Shown: in pieces, positions 11,052 through 20,704 of the stretch | Position numbering within the stretch: the first letter of the stretch is position 1 | Layout: each line of letters begins with the position of its first letter | NCBI GenBank assembly: GCA_047967505.1 | Contig: CM106540.1 | From: Dipteris shenzhenensis | Taxonomy: Eukaryota; Polypodiophyta; Polypodiopsida; Gleicheniales | Direction: 5' to 3' (one strand) | Length of the DNA: 64,000 nt | Position numbers and translations under genes: made by a program | The notes under the pieces: generated by a model | What the model was told of the DNA's origin: nothing | Seen by the model: the letters and a program-made list of their open reading frames with translations, nothing else | Database searches by the model: none

Positions 11052-11896
11052 TTCAAGACCCTCGTGCCACCAGCTCCCTCAACGTTCTCTCCCTCAACGG
11101 AATCCGACGTACCATCGCCGTACAGTCCGTACGGATTTCGCCGTACAGTCCGTACGAATTCCGCTGTCCGTACAGTTTCCGTCGTTGCTGCCGTACAGTT
11201 CCAGTACAGATCGCCGTTGCTGCCGTACAGTTCCCGTCGTTGCTGCCGTACAGTTCCAGTACTGATCGTCGTTGCTGCCGTACAGATCGTCGACAGCGCC
11301 GTACAGGCGCAGGTGCATCCGTACTATTTGGCCGTACAGATCGCCGTACTATTTGGCCGTACAGGTCCCCGTACATACTGTACGTACAGTTCGTACTGTA
11401 CTGTACCACCTGTACCCTTCACAGATTTGTGTGCATTTACACAGGTTGCCTTCAGCCACAGGTGTTCTTTGGCAGGCACATCTTGCAGGAAACCACAAAT
11501 TGGGGCAGTCATTTTCTGGGAGTACATTTGGGGCTTTTACAGACAGATCTGCAGATCTTGTCTGAAATTTGGGGCTTTTGTGTTAAAATTGCAGATTTGG
11601 GGCTTCTGGCTTTTTTTAACCCCTTTCTGGCTGCAATTTCTAGCTACAAATTGGGGCTTTTGTGTTTGGAGAGCATTTTTTGGAGTATTCAGTATATACT
11701 GCCTCTATTGGAGTGTTTGGAACACTTTTGGCAGATTTTGGAGAGTGTTCTATGCTTGGACAGATTTCTGACAGCTCAAGTGCAGAAATCTAAGTTGCTT
11801 ATACAACCCGTGCTTGGGTGTGGTTTTTGGGAGTTGTGCATTCTATTCCCAGTAAGGGAATTCAACTTTGTATCTGCTTCAATTCCTTTTTCAGAT
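11052..11896 (+). promoter_or_regulatory. Copia-2 leader: GTAC array, GGGGCTTT words, almost no ATG
   Basis: From 11109 to about 11416 I count some 24 GTAC tetramers, most as CCGTACAG; about one is expected by chance. From about 11496 to 11665 a word close to TTTGGGGCTTTTG recurs five times. The leader has only one ATG before gag, at 11752, opening a 13-codon ORF that stops at 11791-11793. The gag frame itself is open all the way back into the LTR but has no in-frame ATG before 11897. SBP-domain factors bind GTAC cores, so the array could bind them; a structural or packaging role of the RNA is equally possible. Confidence 0.7.
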
Positions 11897-14800
11897 ATGG
11901 CCCATCAAAATCAGAATGATTTTCAGTTCGGTGGTCTTTCTCAGGAAGACAAATTGGATGGTACCAACTACTCCCTCTGGAGTTTCATGGTACGTAATAT
12001 TCTGATTTCTCGTAATTTATGGGATTATGTCAATGGGGATGAAATCCGACCAGCAGATATTGCACCTGCTACCCCTCCTCATCAAGGAGGTGGAAGAGGT
12101 CGTGCACAAGGTGCAGCTGCAGGACAAGTTGTTGGTGCAGCTACAGTTAATACTCCTGAACAAAAGAGATGGGATTCACGAGATGCCTTAGCTTTGTCTT
12201 GCATCTCTCTTTCAGTAAAAAGATCAATCATTCCGCATATCCGGTCGTGTAAGACCTCCAGGGCAGCGTGGGATATTTTGGAAAGCATGTATGCAGCACG
12301 GAATGATGCCAGGGTATCTTTTTTAAAAAGAGAGTTGACCAATACACATATGGAGGAGGGTGACTCCATGTCAGCCCACCTCACTAAGCTTCAGGATCTC
12401 AGAGAGCAGTTGTTAAATATAGATGAAATTATTCCTGATTCAGAGATGATTACAACCACTCTGAATTCTCTTCCTGAGTCTTATCTCAGCTTTCATACTT
12501 CGCTGAATTTATCATTGAGGGGGGGTGCAAATCCTCTTTCTTTTCATGAGCTGATAGGACTTCTGCTTCAGGAAGAGCAGACCAGGAAAAATTTGGCTTC
12601 ACGTGCAGGTGAACAAGCCATGCTCTCAAAATTCAAATCAAAAACAAAGGGACAGGCAAAAACAGCAGCAAATCAGCCTTCCAGTGGGTCAGGACAGCCT
12701 TCACAAAAGGCTCAAAGTGATGCAAGCAAGCCCAAAAAGAAGGGTTTCTGTCACTACTGCAAAAAGCCAGGTCATCACATAGCCGAATGCAGGAAAAGGA
12801 TTGCAAAGGAAAAGAAAAACAGCTCAGGAATGGCTGTTTCAGATTCAGCCCCTTGTGCATCTGACAGTGGGGATGCTGCAGCCAACTTTGTTGGTCAAGA
12901 TTATGCCTTTTTATCTTGCATTTCTGATTCTAGGTTGGCTGTTCCAGATGCTCGGGATAGTACAGCTTCATGCAGTGATGACACTTATGCATTTTTGACT
13001 TGCAGTTTTGACTCTTCTTCAGATGCATCTGCTTTCAGTGTTGATGAAACACTGAACACATGGTATTTTGACAGCGGTGCATCCAAGCACATCACTTCGC
13101 GGAAGTGTCTCTTTACTTCCTTGCATCCTCCCCCTGTTGGTAAGAAAGTCACTTGTGCCAACAACTCCTCATATTCAGTACGTGGCACAGGAGCAGTTGA
13201 GCTCACTGCAATAGATGGCTCTATTTTCAGACTTTCTGATGTTTTATATGTGCCTGGCATAACCAAGAATCTCCTTTCAGTGTCCACTCTTAACAGAGAT
13301 GGATTTCAGGTCATCTTTGAGGATGACAAATGTGCTGTCCGGGACAGGGAAGCTAACTATGCCTTAATGTTATCTGGTACTCTGCTGCGTGGGCTTTTTC
13401 AGCTTGATATTTTTCAGAAAAGAGCAGCTCATGCTTTGGCAATTTCTTCCCCTACAGTTGCCATGCAAAATGCAGAATTATGGCATGCCAGATATGGCCA
13501 CATGCATTACAACAGCTTGATGACACTTCAGAAATTTTCAATGGTTGATGCATTGCCCCCTCTTGCAATACCTCCTCCACATGCCTGTGAAGGGTGCATT
13601 TTAGGTAAAATGCATAGATTTCCCTTCAAGAAGGATGGTTCAGTTAAAGCTGTTCGCAAATTGCAGCTTATACACAGTGATGTCTGTGGTCCCATGAGGA
13701 CTCCTTCATTGGGTGGTCATCTTTACTTTGTCACATTTATTGATGACTACTCCAATTTTACTTGGGTTTATGGGCTGAAAAAGAAATCTGAAGTGTTCAC
13801 AGTGTTTAAACACTTTTCAGCCATGGTTGAAAATGAAACCGGGCTCAAGATACAGATATTACGCACGGATAGAGGTGGGGAATACCTATCTGCAGAATTT
13901 GATGCTTTTCTCAAACAAAAGGGTATTGTGCATCAGCTCACAGTCAGGCTAACCCCTCAGCAAAATGGCAAAGCTGAGAGGAAAAATAGAACCCTCATGG
14001 AGATGGACAGATGTATGCTGAAAAGCAAACACATGCCTCATAAATTCTGGTTAGAGGGTTTGATGTGTGCCAATTACATTTTGAACAGGGCTCCCACTAA
14101 GGCTTTAAAAACAAAAACTCCTTTTGAGGTCTGGAATGACAGGAAGCCTTCAGTGGATCACTTCCGAGTCTTTGGATGCCTTGCCTATGCACATGTGCCA
14201 GTTGAATTTAGGCACAAATTGTCAGATAAAGCCATCAAATGCATATTTGTTGGATACAGTGTAGAAAGCAAGGGGTATCGTCTCTACAATCCTGCTACAC
14301 GCAAGATCATTGTAAGTAGAGATGTCATATTTTCTGAAAATTCAGCTTACACTCAGGCTGATTTTCAAATGCCTTCACCTTCAGAAGATGTATTTCAAGG
14401 GTTGCTACCCATTGCTTTGGGTTCCCCTGCTGATTTTTCTGATCCAAATCAGAATTTACAGCAACCTTCACATGCTTCAGTTCCGCCACGGGATGTCATG
14501 CCTCCTCCACAGGAAGTGGAACAAGTGGTACAGCCAGAAATTGCAGACATACATGCAGCAAAAACAGTCCCAAACTGGCTGTTACAGACTCTCCGGGAGA
14601 GTAAACTTGATGCTCCGTTACCTGGCAGGACTCGCAGTGCAGCAAGGCACATGGAAGGTGCTAATTCAGTGGAATCAGCATATGCAGGTACTCTCCTTGA
14701 TGAAGAGGAGCCTGCCACATTTGAAGAGGCACAAGGTAATGTGCATTGGATGAATGCCATGCACGATGAGTTGCAGTCAATTGCCAAAAATCAGACTTGG

Positions 14801-16240
14801 GATGTTGTGGACTTGCCACAGGGTAAACATGCTATTGGCACACGATGGGTATTTAAAGTCAAACGGAAGCCAGATGGCTCCATTGACAGATATAAAGCCA
14901 GGCTGGTTGCTAAAGGCTATGCTCAGAAAAAGGGCATAGATTATGAGGAGACTTTTGCTCCTACATCCCGGATGACCACCATCCGATCAGTAATTGCAAT
15001 GGCTGCACATTTTGAGTGGAATGTTCATCAGTTGGACATCAAAACAGCCTTCTTAAATGGGGACTTGCTGGAAGAGGTGTATGTCAAACCACCTCCGGGT
15101 TTTGAAATTACAGCAAATGCACTTCAAGTCTGCAAGCTTAATAAAGCTTTATATGGGCTGAAACAGGCCCCTCGTGCATGGTATGCCAAGATACATGCCT
15201 ATTTGACCAGCAAGGGGCTGCACAATAGTCCTACTGAAAGCACCCTCTACATCAAGATGGATGGGGGGGAAATATTAGTCATCCTTCTTTATGTTGATGA
15301 CTTACTGCTCACAGGGTCCAATGACGACAAAATTGCAGATTTCAAAACTGATTTGCAGACCCACTTTGATATGTCAGATTTGGGGCTGCTTCATTTTTAT
15401 TTGGGGATCCAGTTCTCTCATGAGAGACGTGGCACTGTTATGTCTCAGTCCAAGTATGTTCGGAAACTTTTGGACAGATTTAACATGCAAGAGTGTAAGC
15501 CCATATCTACTCCTATGGAACCGGGGCTGAAACTCACAATGCATGATGCAGGAGAATCAGTTGATGCCACACTTTACAGTCAAGCTGTTGGATGCCTCAT
15601 ATATCTCTGCAATACTAGGCCTGATATTCAGTTTGCAGTATCTCAGGTGAGCAGGTATATGCACAGCCCTAAAACTATGCATTGGCAGGCAGTTAAGCGC
15701 ATCTTCCGTTATTTGCAAGGCACCAAGTCTTTTGGCTTACTATTTCCCAAGGGGGGTGACTTGCAGATGCATGCCTACAGTGATTCAGATTGGGCTGGTG
15801 ATTATGACACTAGGCAGTCCACTAGTGGCAATTGTTTCTTTTTGGGAAAATCTTGCATTTCATGGCTAAGCAAGAAACAATCTACAGTGGCTACCTCATC
15901 ATGTGAAGCTGAGTACAGGGCAGCTTTCACAGCAACAGTGGAATGTGTCTGGCTGAGACGTTTATTTGCTGATCTTTATCTGTCTTTGGAGGGTCCTTCT
16001 CCAATTCTCACTGATAGTCAGAGTGCCATTGCAATGGCAAAGAATCCAGTGTTTCATGCTCGCACGAAGCACATTGAGGTTCACTATCATTACGTCAGAG
16101 AGAAGCTACATGCAGGAGAGATCAGTATGATCTTTGTGTCCACACATGACAATGTTGCAGATATCTTCACCAAAGCACTACCACGTGAGAAGTTTGAGGC
16201 ATTTCGCAGTGCCCTGAACTTATATCCATTTGGTGATTGA
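11897..16240 (+). CDS. Copia-2 gag-pol polyprotein (intact)
   Basis: The first in-frame ATG gives 1447 residues from MAHQNQNDFQFGG to a TGA at 16238-16240. Gag begins with LDGTNYSLW and has a zinc knuckle CHYCKKPGHHIAEC at about residue 285. Protease has DSGASKH at about 392. Integrase has its zinc-binding H/H/C/C between about 529 and 566, the first catalytic Asp at about 594 (SDVCGPM), then RTDRGGEY and NGKAERKNR. RT has LDIKTAFLNG and YVDD at about 1132. RNase H has DSDWAG at about 1296 and TKHIEVHYHYVRE near the end. All key catalytic residues are present. The order PR-IN-RT-RH is that of Ty1/copia. No frameshift separates gag from pol, so a single polyprotein is expected, as in most plant copia elements. 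Confidence 0.97.
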   Translation: MAHQNQNDFQFGGLSQEDKLDGTNYSLWSFMVRNILISRNLWDYVNGDEIRPADIAPATPPHQGGGRGRAQGAAAGQVVGAATVNTPEQKRWDSRDALALSCISLSVKRSIIPHIRSCKTSRAAWDILESMYAARNDARVSFLKRELTNTHMEEGDSMSAHLTKLQDLREQLLNIDEIIPDSEMITTTLNSLPESYLSFHTSLNLSLRGGANPLSFHELIGLLLQEEQTRKNLASRAGEQAMLSKFKSKTKGQAKTAANQPSSGSGQPSQKAQSDASKPKKKGFCHYCKKPGHHIAECRKRIAKEKKNSSGMAVSDSAPCASDSGDAAANFVGQDYAFLSCISDSRLAVPDARDSTASCSDDTYAFLTCSFDSSSDASAFSVDETLNTWYFDSGASKHITSRKCLFTSLHPPPVGKKVTCANNSSYSVRGTGAVELTAIDGSIFRLSDVLYVPGITKNLLSVSTLNRDGFQVIFEDDKCAVRDREANYALMLSGTLLRGLFQLDIFQKRAAHALAISSPTVAMQNAELWHARYGHMHYNSLMTLQKFSMVDALPPLAIPPPHACEGCILGKMHRFPFKKDGSVKAVRKLQLIHSDVCGPMRTPSLGGHLYFVTFIDDYSNFTWVYGLKKKSEVFTVFKHFSAMVENETGLKIQILRTDRGGEYLSAEFDAFLKQKGIVHQLTVRLTPQQNGKAERKNRTLMEMDRCMLKSKHMPHKFWLEGLMCANYILNRAPTKALKTKTPFEVWNDRKPSVDHFRVFGCLAYAHVPVEFRHKLSDKAIKCIFVGYSVESKGYRLYNPATRKIIVSRDVIFSENSAYTQADFQMPSPSEDVFQGLLPIALGSPADFSDPNQNLQQPSHASVPPRDVMPPPQEVEQVVQPEIADIHAAKTVPNWLLQTLRESKLDAPLPGRTRSAARHMEGANSVESAYAGTLLDEEEPATFEEAQGNVHWMNAMHDELQSIAKNQTWDVVDLPQGKHAIGTRWVFKVKRKPDGSIDRYKARLVAKGYAQKKGIDYEETFAPTSRMTTIRSVIAMAAHFEWNVHQLDIKTAFLNGDLLEEVYVKPPPGFEITANALQVCKLNKALYGLKQAPRAWYAKIHAYLTSKGLHNSPTESTLYIKMDGGEILVILLYVDDLLLTGSNDDKIADFKTDLQTHFDMSDLGLLHFYLGIQFSHERRGTVMSQSKYVRKLLDRFNMQECKPISTPMEPGLKLTMHDAGESVDATLYSQAVGCLIYLCNTRPDIQFAVSQVSRYMHSPKTMHWQAVKRIFRYLQGTKSFGLLFPKGGDLQMHAYSDSDWAGDYDTRQSTSGNCFFLGKSCISWLSKKQSTVATSSCEAEYRAAFTATVECVWLRRLFADLYLSLEGPSPILTDSQSAIAMAKNPVFHARTKHIEVHYHYVREKLHAGEISMIFVSTHDNVADIFTKALPREKFEAFRSALNLYPFGD

Positions 16241-16268
16241 TCAGCCTTGTACATGACATTGGCACTGC

Positions 16269-16275
16269 AGGGGGG
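16269..16275 (+). promoter_or_regulatory. Copia-2 polypurine tract
   Basis: AGGGGGG sits directly before the 3' LTR, where plus-strand DNA synthesis is primed. Confidence 0.85.
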
Positions 16276-16538
16276 TGTTGGAATTATATCTATAATTCAG
16301 CAGTGACCAATGTAATATAATAAGTTAGTTAGGGGCACTTTTCCCTCATTTAGAGGTTTTTCCCCCTAACTGCAGTTAGTTCACTAACTATGGTTAGTGA
16401 CTACTAAGGTTTTGTCACTATGACAAAACCTTATCTACACTACTTTGTGTAGTACTCTTTACACACTCTATTGCAACTACAGCTTCTCAGCTTACGACTC
16501 TCTCACTCTCTCTTGCTCTCACACTCTCTAATCCTTCA
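16276..16538 (+). repeat. Copia-2 3' LTR
   Basis: Identical to 10772-11034; followed by the target-site copy CCCTT. Confidence 0.97.
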
Positions 16539-16785
16539 CCCTTGCCCCCTTCTCTCGTCCTTGTTGTCCTCTCAAGCCTTGTTGTATGACATATGTAATA
16601 ATAATAATTACATATGTAATATATATTTTATTAACCTTAAAAACCAAAACTCCGTTTCCACCGTTTCTTTTGGTGATCGAAACTCCGAAACACCGTTTCC
16701 CGCTCGTTTCCGTTTCCCCTTTTCCGAAACTTTTGGGAACTATGAGTATGAGACCTCAACTTCAAGCATCATCTGTGTTGTGTTA

Positions 16786-17078
16786 AGATGGCTGCAAATC
16801 AGCTTGACAAAACCTATGCAAAAGAAAGACAAGCTTAGAACAAGAATTTGAAGCATGCAATGGGTCAGGATGATGCTCCTCAATTTTCTTATGAGGCACA
16901 GCTTGTATATGAAGTCATGCACAAGGGGTTTGAAGGCAGTTCAGAAGATTGGAAAGAGCCAACTCCCACGGTTGGCATTATAGTTGAAGTGAATGCTATA
17001 GTTGATCCAGTAGGGAATCTGCGAAGAATGCCGTCGTTATCTTTTTCCCCGGTTGAATGCCAGTTGCCGCAGATGTAG
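16786..17078 (+). pseudogene. Unidentified coding remnant right of the hAT element
   Basis: From an ATG near 16788 the frame reads MAANQLDKTYAKERQA, then a stop, then about 70 more codons (KHAMGQDDAPQFSYEAQ and onward) to a stop at 17078. The composition is hydrophilic and looks like real protein rather than low-complexity sequence, but I recognise no domain. A decayed copia fragment begins about 110 bp downstream, so this may be a distant gag remnant or an unrelated captured fragment. Confidence 0.3.
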
Positions 17079-17189
17079 GTTATTGGCTCACACGAACTTT
17101 GGGTGGATGCTTGTTCAAAAAGTGCAATGCAGCGCGGGGGTCTTTTGAAGTCATCATGACAGATGAACATGACAAGCAAACGCTTTTGG

Positions 17190-17560
17190 ACCGTTGTCCC
17201 CTTTATTATGGGTAGCTAATGGTACAGTGTGAGGGGATGCAGTGACTGTTGTGGAAGTGTTATATGTTCTAGGTATAAAAAAGAACGTGCTTTCTATCTC
17301 AGCCATCTCCACAAATGGCTCCCGGGTAATTTTTGATGGTTATCGTTGTGCTGTGTATGACAACCGGCATGAAAACTGTGTAGTGCTACTGGCACACTTT
17401 CTAGAGGGCTGTACCATCTTGATGCATATGAAAAACAGGCTGTTACAGAAGCAAATACAGCTGTTGAATTTGTAATTTCAGATACACACTTGTGGCATGA
17501 AAGATTGGGGACATCTCAACTATGGAAGTTTGGTGAAAATGCATTCTAAGTGAGGGCTGT
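17190..17560 (+). pseudogene. Copia protease/integrase N-terminal remnant
   Basis: The plus strand encodes VLYVLGIKKNVLSISAIS, then GSRVIFDGYRCAVYD and DTHLWHERLG. These are the stretches between copia protease and the integrase zinc-binding domain. Frames shift near 17475 and 17515. No LTR could be assigned. Confidence 0.75.
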
Positions 17561-17599
17561 TTGTTTCACAAGCATGTTTTGGAGGCGTCTCCAAATAGG

Positions 17600-18586
17600 C
17601 GTATTCAGTACCATCCCATGTCTTTGCACAACTGTAAACTTCCATGGTTGACATAGCCCAATCTAGCATGCCATCATTCTGCAGCTTTCATTACAAAAGT
17701 AACCATTGCCACACATGCATTTTATATGCCACTGTCGTGTTTGTCCAGCTGGTACAAACCCTGATTTAAAGTGACTAGTAATTATTTGATGGTCCTTTTC
17801 CCTATTCCAATAATGCATTATCATCCTTAAAAATGAAGGCATAACCGCTTCTGCCAAAAGAGAAAAGTGGATGGGCATCCAGAAGACATAAATGAAATTC
17901 CATCAACTGATGACAACAAAAACTTCCCAACTCCCCTCACAGGGTATGAAGGATTTGCCAACTGGAGCAGGCTGAAAACCAGTAAATAAATGTGTCTGGA
18001 AGCCTTACTGTCAAAATACCAAACTGTAGCTGAAGTATTACTCACACTAAGTGAAGCAATGAACAAAGGAAGGGCAAACCGTCAAGCACATAGTTTGCTG
18101 AAGCATTTCCCTTGCTTGCATTTGGTGTATTCGAATCTGAGATTGTCATTCTCGCTTCCTTTATCTTTTCAATCTTCAGCCTCATTCTTGCACTCGCTGA
18201 TATAGCGTCCAGTTTTGTTACAATGGTGGCACTTATCCTTCTTTTGGACTGACGTGAGTATCTTATTTTTTCTTAGATGGATGTGTTTAATTAGCCCTAG
18301 ACTAATGGACACCATCATGAGACTTGCCCTTGCCTTTCGCCAACAGGGCTGGATCACCACCATGCACATCAACATGTTCATTCTAGTCTGTTCTCATGCA
18401 AAAATAGTCCACTAGCTAGTGTTGTGGTCACAAGCTTGCTGTCAGCTGTCACCTCATCAATATCCAACAGCTGTTCTCTAAGATCGTGGATCTTAGTTAC
18501 ATGATCTGACTTTAAACACTCTTCTACATCCTGACACTATGAAACTGTCTTTCAAGGAAGAACCCTTGGCCTCATTCCTTGCCTAA
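17600..18586 (-). pseudogene. Decayed copia gag-protease remnant
   Basis: On the minus strand gag text (HDLREQLLDIDEV-like, about 18440-18500) is followed by a zinc knuckle CHHCNKTGRYISEC near 18190-18235, with Tyr in place of the knuckle His. A protease-like YFDSKASRH follows near 18010. Multiple stops and frameshifts are present. The orientation is opposite to the fragment at 17190-17560, so two different insertions met here. Confidence 0.7.
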
Positions 18587-18889
18587 TGTTGGGGTATTTC
18601 AGAGTCTACAGTGTGAACAAGCTTTTGGCTATTGTATTAGTGTGAATGTGGTTGTGGTTGAAGGGTCATTTGACCTTTGGGGATTAGATTACGCTTGAGT
18701 TTATTTGTGTGACATCATCTATGATGTCAAGGAGATTCTCTGACTGAGATCATCAGTGGTGTATGTGTATGGGAAGATAAGGCATCTTCTACCTATAGAA
18801 TGAGGCTTGTACTTTGCAATACATCAATAAACTTCAAGCATTCTGCCTCAGCATTGTCTCCAACTTTCCAACTCTCTCTCTCTCTCTCA
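18587..18889 (+). mobile_element. Possible solo LTR
   Basis: The segment starts TGTTGGGG and ends CTCTCA, so it has TG..CA ends. It contains hairpins AAGGGTCA..TGACCTTT (18661-18678) and GACATCAT-CT-ATGATGTC (18711-18728), plus AATAAA at 18826. No matching target duplication was found and no second copy exists in the window. Confidence 0.35.
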
Positions 18890-20328
18890 AAGCTAATCAT
18901 TGAATCAGATGTTGCAGATGATGCTGACCTTCACAAAATCTATTGTCATTTTTTGGGAGGAAGAATTTTATCCTTGGACTGCTGCAAGTAATTGATTTTC
19001 AATCAAAATCTGGTCGCCCCGGTCCCCTGTTTCTAGCCCCACTGCCTTCATGGAGGAATAGACACTCAGATCTGAAACTGCCATTTTCTTGAAGTTTTTC
19101 TCCCTTCTACATTGGTCATCAAAATTCGTGGAGAGGTTATCAACTTCCTGCTATTCTGCTCATCGTTGGTGATTTTTCCTTGATTGTTTTTTATTTCAAC
19201 GTCAAAGCTTATGATTGTCACCTATCCAGCCCGTCAATTCTTCAGCACCTTGCCTTTTGTCATCGACAAAACGCCACCACGAGCCAATCAACTTGTTCAA
19301 AAAATGTTACCTCGTCCAAGGGAAATTCCGGATGTTATGCTCAAGCTGAGGTAACATGACCTTGGAAGGGTCAATCGGTATTTTCCCTTTAGTAGACCAA
19401 CAATTATAGATAATTTGCATTGCACTTTATGTTTATAGTCAAAGGGATTTAATGTGAAGGTCGTTGGTGAGGGTGGTTTGCATGACTAGGTGAGCCTAAG
19501 GCCAAAGGCCGAGGTGTTCTATTCGGGATTTGTGTCTAGGGGCAAACGGTTTTAATGAATCCCAAGAAGGGGTAAAAAGGAGCATCTACTCTACCATGTC
19601 GACTCATCTAGGGAATTGGGGGCTTCGCACAAAGAGAACCGTGTGAATTGAAAACATAGGAATGATTCGAATCATGGGTGGTCTGCAAAGCAAGGCTGGG
19701 AGGAAAAACTACTGCAAACCATCCGTGATTCTCTTGTTTAATTCTTTTTGGTTGTTGTCATTGAACGTTCTCCTTTAGCCGGCTCAAATCCTAGTTCAGC
19801 ATTTGGAGCATTGACAAAGCTAATATGGCTCTCACACATACAAATTTGCACACCCACACATCCTTGAGCATCCATTTATATCGGCACTCTGGAGCTGAAA
19901 GGCAGACTCAACCGTGACAAAGTCTTGCATGAAAGAAGAATGCTATATCAAAAAGTAGTCCACATTCTCTTCATTCAAGCTACGATTGCTTGTGAAAACT
20001 ATACAATTTCAGTCTAGTCTCTCCAAAACAAGCATCTAAGCCAAAAATGCTTAGACAATCCAGTTGATAGGGCAACGTGCCCCTTAAGATTCAAAGAATT
20101 TATCGGTTTATTGCAATATCAGCAAGCCGCAACATGGACGAAAAGTTCACAAGGTGAGATTGTATGTCCAATAATACGACGGGAACATATATCTAGATGA
20201 CTCCAGGAACATGCCCAAACTCATACTCTAAAAACACTCATATAGTGCAGTTTCAATCTCATGATCGCCACTCAACCATAAACTCCATCACACATAGCTA
20301 GGAACATATACTAACCCCCTACTTGTCC
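18890..20328. other. Intron sequence without recognised features
   Basis: About 1.4 kb was examined on both strands. No ORF of interest, RNA gene or repeat was recognised. Confidence 0.5.
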
Positions 20329-20510
20329 GTACGGAGTGTCAAGAGCTTGTTTTCACTTTCATTTTCAGTCATGGCAAGAAAGTGCTTAAAACAAGACAAG
20401 ACATCAGACTTGGACTTCAAAGGAAACACCCAAGTATGTTTGGTGAAGTCATCCACAAGGTTGACAAAGTATAATTAGCCCCAAAGACACCGAGACTCTA
20501 GATGTTAGGA
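20329..20510 (-). pseudogene. Copia integrase fragment
   Basis: The minus strand reads LYFVNLVDDFTKHTWVFPLK and continues to a LLTLRTDK stretch. This is the part of the copia integrase core around its second catalytic Asp. Flanks are unreadable, so only this piece survives. A possible LTR-like sequence (TGTTAGGACC) begins at 20504. Confidence 0.7.
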
Positions 20511-20704
20511 CCTCTTTTACCCCTGGTTAGGGCGTTTTCTCCCTTGGGGTAATTAGGGATATTGTTATTCTTTGAGGGACATAACCCTAAGCGTGTTGTA
20601 CTTTTCTTACTCTTGCAATAGCTTTAGTACATTTTGCTTCACTGTTTGTTCTCTCGACTCTCTATTGTCTTCCCCCATTTCCAACCAATATACTTTCTAG
20701 TGTG

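Larger units (their letters stand above)
10772..16538 (+). mobile_element. Copia-2, complete and apparently intact Ty1/copia element
   Basis: The two 263-bp LTRs, 10772-11034 and 16276-16538, are identical base for base in my reading. The 5-bp target duplication CCCTT flanks the element (10767-10771 and 16539-16543). A perfect initiator tRNA-Met primer-binding site lies at 11037-11051 and a polypurine tract AGGGGGG at 16269-16275. A single uninterrupted gag-pol frame lies between. Identical LTRs mean no substitutions since insertion, so it is the youngest element in the window and a candidate for current activity. It sits inside the hAT remnant, 47 bp from the end of the related Copia-1. Confidence 0.97.
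4524..16744. mobile_element. Non-autonomous hAT DNA transposon, split by two Copia insertions
   Basis: The direct repeat AGTATGAG occurs at 4516-4523 and 16745-16752. Between them the ends form imperfect terminal inverted repeats: CATAGTGCCCAGAAACGG at the left, and CATAGTTCCCAAAAG when the right end is read in reverse. An 8-bp target duplication with short TIRs is the hAT signature. Removing the two Copia elements leaves about 590 bp: 4524-4864, 10725-10771 and 16539-16744. This remainder has no ORF, so it is a MITE-like derivative needing transposase from elsewhere. Both ends are rich in GTTTCCG/CGGAAAC words, possible subterminal repeats. Because it holds both Copias, it inserted before them. 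Confidence 0.82.
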
